The notes under the pieces were generated by a model, which saw only the letters and a program-made list of their open reading frames with translations, searched no databases and was not told where the DNA came from. A DNA stretch of 64,000 bases from Undaria pinnatifida. Its lineage: Eukaryota > Sar > Phaeophyceae > Laminariales > Alariaceae. Below, in pieces: positions 39,101 to 51,100 of the stretch. Where the stretch lies: positions 13,796,648-13,860,647 of the forward strand of contig JABAKD010000028.1 in NCBI GenBank assembly GCA_012845835.1, in the 5' to 3' direction. A program made the position numbers and the translations under genes. Numbering within the stretch: the first letter of the stretch is position 1; each line of letters opens with the position of its first letter.

Positions 39101-42100
39101 ATGACGAAGTTTCATCAGCTGAGATCTGGGTTTGGTTCATCAGCTCTACACCGCCCAGCACCTCATCGCAGCGCTATAGCTCACAGCAACGAAGCGCCGT
39201 ACAGTGCCCTGCGATGCCTTGCAGCCCAGGTCAGCAGCGCACCGCAGCGCAGTGCTAGCTCAGCAGAGCGAAACGCTGTGCTTTGCCGTGCTCTGCCGTC
39301 GCGGTCGTTCGTTATTCATGATATCTAAAACTCCGCGAACGTTGATGTTTAGGTATTTGGCGCTTTATTCAATATATGCTGCTGTCGTACTACTCTCTCT
39401 ATACTGCTGCTGCCGCTCCTGTGTGCTGCTGCTGTTGCCACTGCTGGGCCGAGATTGCGATTGGTGTCTCCCCGTGCCGCCTCTCTACCCCCTATGCTCC
39501 TGCCGCCGGTCTTCTCCCTACTGCTGCTGCTGCTGTCGCTGTTGCGTGGGCGCTACTTCCTTCTACCTCTACGGTCGTTGTGTCCGATACTCGCTGCTGG
39601 TGTGCTGTTGGTGTGCTACGTTGTTGCTGCTGAGGTCCTCCTATTGTTTTCTGCCATTCCTCCCCCTCGAACCACCCCCCCCTATACTACCCGGTTCTCC
39701 GATATTTCCTCTTCGTTCCGCCAAACTCCAGACTGTTCCGACATTCTTACATTTCTATATCGCGATATTTGTGTGGGCACTTTGTGCTGTCTAAAACTGA
39801 ATATGGCGTTTTTTCCACACTGGCCCCAAGACTCGAGACGAGACGAAGCAAGGTTATTTGCCCCGTCCCGTCCGAGACCCAGAGCAGCGTAGGGCACCAG
39901 CCGCCAGGGATGTGAGACGAGGCATGCACGGCATGGGCCAGATAACGTTGCCTGCAACAACTGCCCGCCACAGTATAAACGCGCGGACGGACGCTGAGCG
40001 AGACAAGCGAGAAGTGCGTTATTTTTTGCATCTTGGGCGGTATACGCCCGAGCTATTCTTGGATCTTGGCATATGTAGAGCATGAACGAATATATAAGGG
40101 ACAACATTTCCAAATTGGCATCAATTCCAAATTGGACTATAATTTTTTTCCCGGCGTTGCTTTTTTTATGGCGGCCTCGAAGCGCTTTTGCCCCATCGTA
40201 TATAGCTACTACCACTGCTGCTGTGTGTCGTTTCCTTTCGGCTCAGTGGGTATAGTGCTACGTAACCAACGAAAGATGTATCATGAGTACGATTGTCACC
40301 GAGATCATATTTGGTATTCAGGAGCGCGCGCGCTGGAGAAATTATGAACGGCTATGATAGCTGTTAGTGTTCTCCTAAGTACTACTAACTGTAGTACGTG
40401 GAGAGGGGAAAGCTCCGGGGATCCCTCTTACGAAGTCGGTGAGAATTAATTAACGAACTCAAAAACGTACTTGGTTGGTACTTTAGTATAACCCACTGAG
40501 TTACTGAGTCACGTGACAGTGGGTAGTGCTATGTGTCGTGAGTTCGATTCTCACCGCCTTCATATTTGTCTTTCTTGAGCGTGCGCGCTGACGACATTAT
40601 GAATGATTATTTTGGTAGTTCAACATATTATGTAGTAGCACTAGACTACCCACTGAGCTACTAAGTAAAGTGATCAAGTAGCTTAGTGGGCAGTGCTGTA
40701 GGATTTCTCGGTCAAGTCAGTTTGTTCGAAGGGCGCTGTCCAACGCCTTCCTTATCCGTCCCCTATACCTGATCGTGAACGCGTACTACGTACGGGAGGT
40801 AAGAAACACATCCGAGAGTAGCGGGGACGATTTTGGATTTTGGAATCCTGGGCAGTTCTTTTTCCGAGAACGGGTCAACGCGTGGCGTACTGATCGATGG
40901 CACAGCAGCAATCTATAGTAGTAGTAATATCTTCTTGACTGGCGTTTGATGCAAACCGACACCACAGGCAACACCTCTCTGGGTTCATGTCGATGTCTGA
41001 TGCAAACCGACTTTGCATCCTGTCGACTTCGAACCTCCATTGCCACGGGGACAGCAGTGCAGTGTCTTTATTAATGCCAAGTCCTCTTTCGTTTCGCCTA
41101 GAGGCGACGCAGGTTCTCACTACTATTTTCGGCATTTTCGTTTGATATACGTCAACTTTTACTTGACGGCGCATTTAACAACAGTGCGTTTCGCCTATCC
41201 TTGTCTTATTTGTTGTATAATATTACGTTTTTCATTTGTCAAAGTATGACCTTCATAATCCCATGTTCGTATTAAACTCTTGGCATTACTTCAAAGTCCG
41301 ATGAATGCCAAATCGGACAGCTACACCTTAACTTGTCGAAGTGCTGCCCTGCCCTACCCGAGGCATGGACGCCGGCGAATGCCGGCGCCCATGCGGAGCC
41401 CTTGTATTATATAATATTCTATGATACTACAATACCGAGCTTTGGTCGATTAAACTCGCTTGCCTGCAAATGCCGAGCTGTTGGCCGACTCCGTGTCAAA
41501 TCCGGTGTAGTTGTCCTCCGCGGCGTCACCGTCGCTGCTCGTGGTCGAGTTCTCCTCGTCCGAGACGATGGTTATGCCACCCGACCCCGCCCCCCCCGCC
41601 GCCGCACTTCCCAACCTCTGCACAGACTCCTCCCCCTTGGTTGTCATTGCGCTGTCCCGCCGGAGCATTCCGGCGCGCGCGAACTCCTGAGTACCCTGCC
41701 CGGGGCGTCCGCTTCCGCTACTCTCCGCTTTTCCCCTCTTTCCTTCCAAAATGTCGCGGGGTGGAAGACTGTCGAGGTCCGCATCAGACCCCTCCGTATC
41801 CTCCTCGCTCTCTTCCAGGGCCCTCCTGGCTGACTCACCGTCGCAGCCGACACCACCCCCCATCCTTTCATCGGCCATGTTGTAACCGTCATCCATAGTG
41901 ATACTCGCGAAAAAAGGTCGGTAACCCTCCCCTCCACGTCGCTTCATCTCCTCCCCGTCCTCCTCCACCTCCGCGCGGCGGAACCCCTCGTAGTACAGGT
42001 CACCCGACGCCTCCAAATCTCCCCCGAACTCCACCACCTTCCCGTTCCACGGCTCGTCCCGCTTCGCGCCCCCTCCCCCGCCTCCCGCCTCTCCCCCCGC

Positions 42101-45100
42101 AGGTTGACCCGCGTCTCCCCCCGTGGGTCGACCCGCGTCCCCCCCCACGGGTTGATCCGCGGCACCGAAAGACCCGGTCCGTGACCCGAAACCATCACCA
42201 CCGTCGTACCCATCTGACAGACTGGAGTTGCCGTCATCCCCGAGGTCGCGCAAAGAAATACCCTCATCAACTTCGCCGTCGAATATTTCGTAAGTCCCAA
42301 CCCCTATAGGACTGCTGCTGCTGACCCCCCCTGCACCCGCGTGGGGGGAGCGCCCGCCAGCCGTTTCAGCCACGGAAGGGAGGGGTTTCGCGTTGGCGTA
42401 GGCGTTACCTTTACTCCGTCCCCGGCGAAGGGGTGCCTCCGAAGGGACGAGTCCTTCGGTACCGGCCACGTAGCGGTGTTGGGTAACTTTCGTCGTGCTA
42501 AGTATGCACACAGGGAGAGTGTGCAAACGGCGTGAATCGGACCGGGAGCAGGGGGCAGGGGGCGTACTCATTGATTGCTCGCAACAGTCATTTGACCATT
42601 GACCACGCATCCTTTTCGAGACGGAGCACAGTTCCTACTCCAAGCAAAAGGGCGCTCATTACATGCGTTCTATCCACTACAAAGAGGGGGGGGGGGGGAG
42701 GGGAGGGGTCCAGCTACGTCAAGCGAAATCGCCCGCACTACGCTGGCAACAGGCTTCCACTCGACCGGCATAGAACGGAGACTATCGCCGTGTCTTGACA
42801 TCTGAATTTACCTTGATCTGTTGTTGGTCCTCTCCGACCTGGCGCACTTGATGGCGAACATCATGGGGTTCGTCACCGTGACCTTCGGGAAGACGTGATC
42901 GCTAGGAAGGTCAAGCTTCCGAAGGACCGCTCGCCCACGATCGCGCACGAACTCCGGCCGCATCAGCCGGTAGAAAATAAACAGCTGCAGGTTGGTTTGT
43001 CGGTCGGTCGGTCGGTAGGTCGGTCGGTCCGTCGGTCGGTACATGTCAAGGACACAGGTGGGGAAGGTAGGGGGAAACAAATAGCCAGAGAGGGGTAGGG
43101 GAGGGAGGGGAACACATGGGGAAGCCAGGGGAAACAACAACCAGAGAGACGTGATGACGGGTGGGGGGAGGGGGGGAGTCGTTAGCCGTATTACCCGGAA
43201 CAACAAATCGAGAAAACAGGGGAATTAACAGCGGACAAGCGCAGGAAAGGGGGGGGAGTTTAGATCCTTTACCACTGCAAGGATGGTCCCATATTAGCCC
43301 AGTTAATCCTCACACCAAGGCTACCGTATTATAGTATTATAGTATTACCGATCGCGGGTATTACGGGTTGTGTGTCCTCATTAAGGATATAGGTCGGCGA
43401 CTCCCCTTGCAACTACAGTGTAGCTATCAGGGTCAACAGGGTGATGTTAGTCAATCTGTGCGCGGAAACTATAAAACCCGTTTTTGAGGGGGACAAATCT
43501 GACAGCTGTGGAAGGAAATGCATCAGTTCATCACGTGAATCCTGTAAGTCGAATAACCGGTGAGGGGAGGGCGGAGTTTTTTAGTATTAGGTTCCCCTTC
43601 GTCCCTTCGGGATGTGGTTGGCTTCAAATCCCCGGGGGATGTCGCTATTAATATTATTACTACAAGGGGGGGGGGGGGCTTTCGCAAACAAAACCAAAAC
43701 AATCATTACTATTAATAATGTAAATACTCAGCCACCGTGCAAGTAACAAGGACTACTAAATAGCTCAGACGGGTTCAAGTTTCTAGTTTATTTAGTCTAC
43801 AAGCTTCCCGTTTGGGATGTATGTGGTTCGATTCATATCTCGGGGGAGTTTGAGGTTGAAAAGGGAGACAAAAACTATAGAAAAACACCATCAACAAAAG
43901 AAAAAACAATCAACCACCGCGCAAGTTTGCAACCCGGCAAATAACACCGACCAGTGCAGACGAGATCATAGCTTGATCTGTCATACCCCCATTTTCCCGA
44001 CTGAGGTTAGGCTGGTAGCGGCTCCGTACCAGACGCAAATACGGACGGACTCCAAAACGTTTCGTTGGCGCGGAGGAACACACGCATCCTTGGCGGCGCG
44101 CATCGCACAAACCGAAAAAAAAACACAAGTCGCTTAAATTCTGCCAAGAAATATTTTCAGGCGCCAATAAGAGGGGCTCCAGCATTACGAAAAGGACGGC
44201 CACACCATCACATCCCTCCACCGTACCCTTTTTGGTCGTAAAGGCGTTGTGAAGGCGTTGTGAAGGCGTTGTGAAGGCGTTGGTCCTGTAGGGGCCCATC
44301 AGTAGCGATCAAACAAATATCTAAGTGCGTTTTTAGCCGCTTGCAACGATAGAGGTACTGCACCTCTTTTCGGCTAACATTTCCCGAATGACGGGGCTCC
44401 TTCCTTAACGCCTTTACTACTGGAAACCCTTTTTTTTGACAAATTTACTTGAAGTAAGTATAGGGAGGAATTTGTGTGCTGTAAAGGGGTTGACCCCAAA
44501 ATCGTCGCAACACCAATTCTTCTACTTGCTCCGCGCGTCGACGGCCTTCCTAAGCCGTTTACTTGTAGGCATGCAGTGTCGGGGCTTCCACCCAAGCGCA
44601 TCGTGGCACCGGCATATGGTGTCCTTCGAAGGTGAACACTAATTAACGTCTTGAATTAGTATACATAACTTACAAAAATTGGCATTGTGTCGTACGCCCA
44701 TACGAAGTATGGGTACTATACTCACATCATCATGCCAACCCCCCCCCCCACCACCACCACCATCAGTACACCCACAACCATCACCAGCAGATGCAGCAGC
44801 GGGGTATTGATGCGCAATACCTTACGAGCACAAAAGCCGACGTGAACACAGATGTCTACATCAGAATCGCCGCAGTAGGGCTGGAGCAGTAGGACTGAGG
44901 GAGCAGGGCCGGAATTGGTGTGGGTTTCTTAATTTGTGTCCGTCACGGAGAAACTCACCCTTAAATCTCTGAGCAGGTGCGCTGGCGTCCATCTTTCCAT
45001 ATTGCCGTCCGGGTAGAGGATGTCGTAGTCCACAAGGGTCGCTTGTGCCTTCGTCACTGTCGCGGGGACCCCTTTTCCGTTCTTCTGAACCACCACCCTA

Positions 45101-48100
45101 GCGCTCACGCTGCGGAGTTGTGCCCATACCACAGCAAAAGCGGCATCCAAGGGTAAGTAAACACGTAAGCCACGACGATTGTGAACACGTGAGTCAATAG
45201 GTATCCCCTTTCCAGAGCTACAGTGAAGCAATAGTAGTACAGTAATAGGCATCGCTCCCATCACCCTTGGCATCCGGGCGCTCCCTTCAAGGGACCACTC
45301 CAAGCGGCGATTGGGAAACAGCAACCACTAATAACGACTCATTTACCAACCACTGGCAACAGCATCAATAACCACTGTTAACAGCAACCGCAATAAACAT
45401 TACCATTGTCAAAAGCAACCAGTAGCATCGACAACATCAGTACTTATTAGTAACAACACCGTTGGCAGCCAAGACAATACCAACACCACCTCCGGCAACA
45501 ACCATTACCAACGACATCATCAGTGACCATCAACAACGACCAAAATAGTCACCGACACCATTGTCAATGACGGCATCGTTAGCGACCACCAGCAACGACA
45601 CCACAAAAAAAGCACAATGATACCAACGACACCATTAGTGAACACTAACAACCACAAGTGGTGTCAAGCGGGACTACGGTAGCCACTACCTCAGACACAG
45701 CGTCAACCAAACCGCGTTGCTTGGATGGGTGATGATTTTTTTTTTTTGGCGGGAATCAGTGCTGCTAGTGAAATAAACGAAGAGGGGATTGCTGCAAATG
45801 CTCACCTGAGCATGCCGCTTAGGTGCGGGGTGGCATTGGGGTCTTCGGGAGGAAACGCTCTCGCCAGATCTAGCAAGTACATCCTGAGAAGGCCGAGGCA
45901 CCATTGAAAATGACAAGTTCAGTACAGGCGAGACGCATAAAATCAAATCGTAACACGAGTCGCTCCAGCGTGCAATACACAGCTTAGCAGCAGTAGCAGC
46001 AGCAGCAGCACAGTACAGAATACATACGGCAATAGTAAGAAACAGAAAGACCACCCCAGGCTGTGTATATTATTGGGGATCTGGTGAGTTTTACACAAAC
46101 TTCAGTATAATGGCTCTCGGATTCCTTGTTCTCCTGTAAATCTCAGCTTTCCTTTATGGATACTAACCTGTTGCTTACAAGGTATCCTGTGCTGCAGCGT
46201 CAGAACGGGGTGCGATGCTGCTGGTTAAAAAACGTTGGATGGACTTTGACCTGTCGGAGACAGTACAGTACCATGGTCCGTAGAGCGTGTACGCGGACAG
46301 GGTGGACTACCCACAAGCAAAGAACTTTCGGTACACGTGTCATACGGCATCTACAAAAGTGACAAAGCAATATGGCGAGAAAGAAGAACAACAAAAAAAA
46401 CGAGAAATTTGATGCGCGTAGGTGAACGAATAACAAAATACGAAACGCACAGACGGGCGGTGCAGAGCAAAACGATTGCAGCATCCAAAAACTGAACCGA
46501 ATCGCCCTGAAATGCTACTACTGCCCGTCTCGCCAGCTCTGCTGCTATATATGTTGCTGCTACTACTGCTCGCCTCGACAACTCTGCCTCTTGGTGTGCG
46601 AAATTAACTTTGCCCCTTCTTATATAAAATAAGCTCTGCTGCGTGGCGTGATACTACCCCTTCGTTCTTGGTGTGCGAGGTCAACTCTGTTGCTTGGTGT
46701 AAGATATCACACAACGCCGGAAAAAACACAGTCACCTCGAATCCGTCCCCTCGTGGCCTTCTACATCGGCCGCCGCGTGCAGCCGCTGGCCGTCGACATT
46801 CTTCTTCCTGTAGCTGATCACCCCTGACGCCCCATCCCTGACCTTCTCCTGCCGCAAACGACCCCCAACTATGTGCTCCCGGAGGCCCAATTGTTTCGCG
46901 GCGGCTGCGGTGAAGCGGTCTAGCTTAGGACAGCTGTTCAGGACAGTCCGACCGCCGTCGTCGGAGCCCATCTTCATGCTCGTGCTGCTGAGAGGAAGGA
47001 GCGCCTATCGGGTCGAGAGGTAGAGGGGCGGGAGGAAGCGTTGAATAGCCGTCCCCCTGACACACGCCCACACATGGACAAAACCATACATTCGTTTTCG
47101 CAATGATAAGTCCGTGTTACTGGCCCGGTTACTTGCGCGGTGGGCAGAATAACCCTCTTTTCTCGATTTTTCACGCCTTCTTTTTCTAACATTTTACCCA
47201 AGCATATAGCTCGTAGGAGCGCCTGTGATTCCCCCCTTTCAACTTTTCTACACCCCCGCGATTTCAAGCAAACCAAACCCCGCAGGGAAACTATAACCAT
47301 GAAAACAACCTACCAGGTACCATCTATAAAGCTGGTGGGCGTAACCCGTTCACTCCACCACACACCCTTGCCATGAAATACACACCACCACCAACAGGAC
47401 GCATGAAAAACCCAATAACAGCAACAGGAGCCAGGAAGCGGAAACGCAACCGATACGGCACAAGCCATAGACAGGGTCAGGAGGAGCCGAGACAAAGCAA
47501 AGTTCGCTACCAAGGAGATTGGCAGGGCGACCTGCGAAACAATAGAAGGGGCGGGGCCGGAAATCCCAGGCTGCCTTTAGTTTCCATTCGTGAGCATTGC
47601 GTTGGATGGTCTGCACGCTACAGAGATTTCACACGAACACAGCCGTCGCGAAAGAGAGCGTCACTGAAAAGTGAAGACTTTTCCGTCTGTGATTGTATTA
47701 TTTTTATTACTAAACTTCGAAGCAAACCCTTTTGTGGCGTCAGACGGAAAGGAAGACAAGTAAAACTGCCGATTGCAACATCTTTCACACGAAGCAGTGC
47801 GGGCTGCTCGATTAGGCGACGACGATTTTACTGTCAAACTCGAACGCAACTAGCTGTGTGGCACGCACATACCAGGTAGCTTGCACTGCGGTGTGCTGCA
47901 TGCTCACGCCGTGATAAGGACGACTGATACTCTGTATGATCGCTACTACTACTGCTACTACTGCTAGTGTACATTGGCCCCGAAAAGATCAACCATGGAT
48001 ATGGATCTACGTAGCATTAACGCTATACCAAGCAAGCCTTTCTACTACTACAGCGGAGTGTCCTACGCGAGCTCCGAGCGCTTAGTCCCCGAAAAGCTCG

Positions 48101-51100
48101 TACGCAATTGTAAACGGGTTACTCACTCCCAAAGACTGCATACAGTACCGGCTCTCTGACATCAAAACCAAATATCGGCCTTAGGCTAGATTATTATTTT
48201 GCGACTAAGGGTGTGTCCGACACAAATTTCAGTATAACCTCTGCCGAATTTCTTATTTCCCCGCAATGTCAAATTCTTTCTTGTGGGGCTCTTCCTTATG
48301 AGAGAAGGCCGGTAGTGTAGCACTGGCAATCCCAGACCGATCTCTCGCCAGCAGCCTCGGTGTAAGTATAAAAGTACAAACAACAAAAGCTGACGTCCAC
48401 ACACAAAGCGGTGTCGCGGTTTTCGCAAAACCACAGCACAGAAGCACATGTACATGTACATGTACATGCAGCAGTGGTTTCCGAGTAAGGCGGGACTAAT
48501 AAGGCGGTCAAAACTCGTCTGGCACCACGGATTCCCGCAATACGCCAGTTACCACTTCCTTCACGGCTGGTCCCTCAATAGAGCGGTCTACCGCTTTACT
48601 GAGGGCAGCTAAGGCCTCCATGTCTGTAAACCCAATACCGTGGTGCTATCCGCCCTATGAGCGAATAAGGGCAGTTAAGGCCTCCACGTCTGTAAACCCA
48701 ATACCGTCGCGCTATCCGCCCTATTATTAAATACGGCGATTAAGGCGACTAAGGAGGCTGCTCCCAAGAAGGCGGCAGTACGGGTCTCGCACACCACCGC
48801 CTGATTCGCGGACCACTACTGCCGCATACACTACTTTACACCACTCAAGACAATACTATAGTATGATCTATGTTGGGCCAGGCTGACGCAGTAATGTGAG
48901 GAAACATGTGTTTCACATGTTCGTGCGCATACAAACAAAGGTCATACCGTGTTGCGTGCAACAGCGGTTGAGTCAACATACTCAATACGACACACGTACC
49001 GCATTACTAAATTCCGCCGCCTCTAGTATAGTATAGTATACAGCACAAAACTCCGGGGTGCGGTCTTGCACTGCTGCATTCAACGATGCAGCAGTGCGAA
49101 ATACATGACACACCTGCGCAAGCATCCTGAATCCCTTGTAGTCCAGGAGGCACATGGGCGGGATGCACAGTCCCACGCCGGTCCTGAGGTACTCGGACGC
49201 CCCTAGGCAACAGGAGCGATCAGGGGCCAGGGATTGAAAACAGCCGGGGGAAAGGGGCAAAGACGCAACATCGACGGGACCGACGACGTGGCTGGCACAA
49301 CGGTGGAACAAAACGCCCGACAAAAGAAAATAAGTTTGTATTGCAGCTACCTTCTTAGAGCGGTGGGGTGGGGTGGGGTGGGGTGGGGTGGGGTGGCGTG
49401 GGGACCCCACCATGAACCATGATGCGCGGTTAGCACGACTGTGTTTTCGCGCTCCGGTGATTTCTTGTCATCGCTGTACGGATGGATGAACATGCACCTT
49501 GACTCTTGTCTACGTGAGGCGACCTCCGACCTACGTACAGGAAGGCACGCTACGTACTGTGTTCTCACCAACGCAGCTGAAGCACTATCATGCTACAATA
49601 GCGCGCTATTACACAACGTCATCACACAGCAGTATCTTAAAGTGGTATTATGCAGTGATACCATGCACTGCTATCGTGCAACAGACAGCATGCACCGACT
49701 CCTCGAACCGCTACCGTTACTGCTGTGCTGGACATTGTACGCCTGTTCGCCACATATTTCGTGTCCCACTCCCTTCCTCTTCGTATCGCTTCAAATTTCA
49801 AAAATTCGTTCCGTTTCATTTCGTTTCGTCTCGTCTCGTTTCGTTTCGTTCGGCCCCCTGCCGTAAACGTGCTATTCGTAATACAGTACATAGGAGCGCA
49901 CAAAGCGGCATACAGCAGGGCACGGTGCAGTTCAACAACAGCGTACTCCAGCACAGCACAACCGACCACAGCACAGCACGGCACAGCACCTCTTAGCTCG
50001 TGCCCGGCCGCCTTCGCAGCTGCTTCGTCGCTGCCACCGTAGGGCCCTTTGCTGCCATCCGCCAACTTGAACAGGATTCCCCGCCACAGGTACTTCTTGC
50101 CGCCTGCAACACCCCCGAGGTGCTTCGGTCTGGTGAGGGCAGAGTCATAAAGCATACGTACCGAAACCGGATCAGAGGGATGTCGCGCGCTTTTCAGTAC
50201 CAGCATTCATATAACATCATCAGGTATAGACTAAACGACAATCTCATTTGGGCTGGTCGGTGTCAGTTGTCCTGTTACTTGCGCGGTCGCCAATTGATGT
50301 TTCTCTAGTTTTCAAGAGTTTTAGCACCAGATTTTTCAACACCGACACCCCCGGGACGTCCAGCCAAACACATGCCGAAGGGGAGGCTTGTAGACTAAAC
50401 GGTACCAGGTACCAGGTAGACTCGTGTGCGCTGGTCGGCGTTGTTTTGTGCGTTGGGTGATCGTATTTTCTTCAGTTTTCAATATCTTCTTTAGAGTCAT
50501 GCCTGGGCATCGCTCGTAGGAGCGCCTACTGCTGTGTTCCTCCTTTTCAACTTGCGACACCTCCGGGGTTCCAAGCCAGCCACATCTCGCCGGGGAACCT
50601 CTTATAATTAATATTCTGATTAAAAACATACCAGGTATACCCTATGAATAATATATGGGATTCTCCACCACGGGTACTTTTGGCCGTCTGCAAGAGCCCC
50701 CAGCCGATTCGGCATGGCGAGGACAGCATCGAAACGAACGCATACGTACCAAATGGCGGCGTCGCAGTGTCGCAATACAAAAACGCCCGGGGGGTATGTC
50801 TAGCGCCTTTCAGCACCGGCGTTTCTATTGTTCTTATGTATTTAACAATACTAGTCTGTTTAGAAATATATGCCCAGTACGTATATATTTTGTTTTGTGA
50901 AAGCATCTTGTAAACACGTCAACACGTCAACTGTGAGTTCGATAATTTTAGGGTCGATATTCATCTTTGCAAGCTGCGTAATACACCTGTCGCTCGTCTG
51001 TCCTACGGACGATACATATTGTATACCCAGTATATAATTTCCATACTGTATAACAACTGGTACACATTCTTCCTCGTCTTCAAAATAGACGAAATGGAAC

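Noticed and set aside
39204-39892. Plus-strand frames of 145-196 codons rich in Cys, Leu and Tyr
   Set aside because: Driven by CTGCTG/TGCTGC-rich low-complexity DNA; no domain or splice context, inside a Clu intron.
47373-47879. Plus-strand frame of 168 codons with basic residues
   Set aside because: Lies in a Clu intron, overlaps dispersed family A, and lacks coherent domains or splice support.
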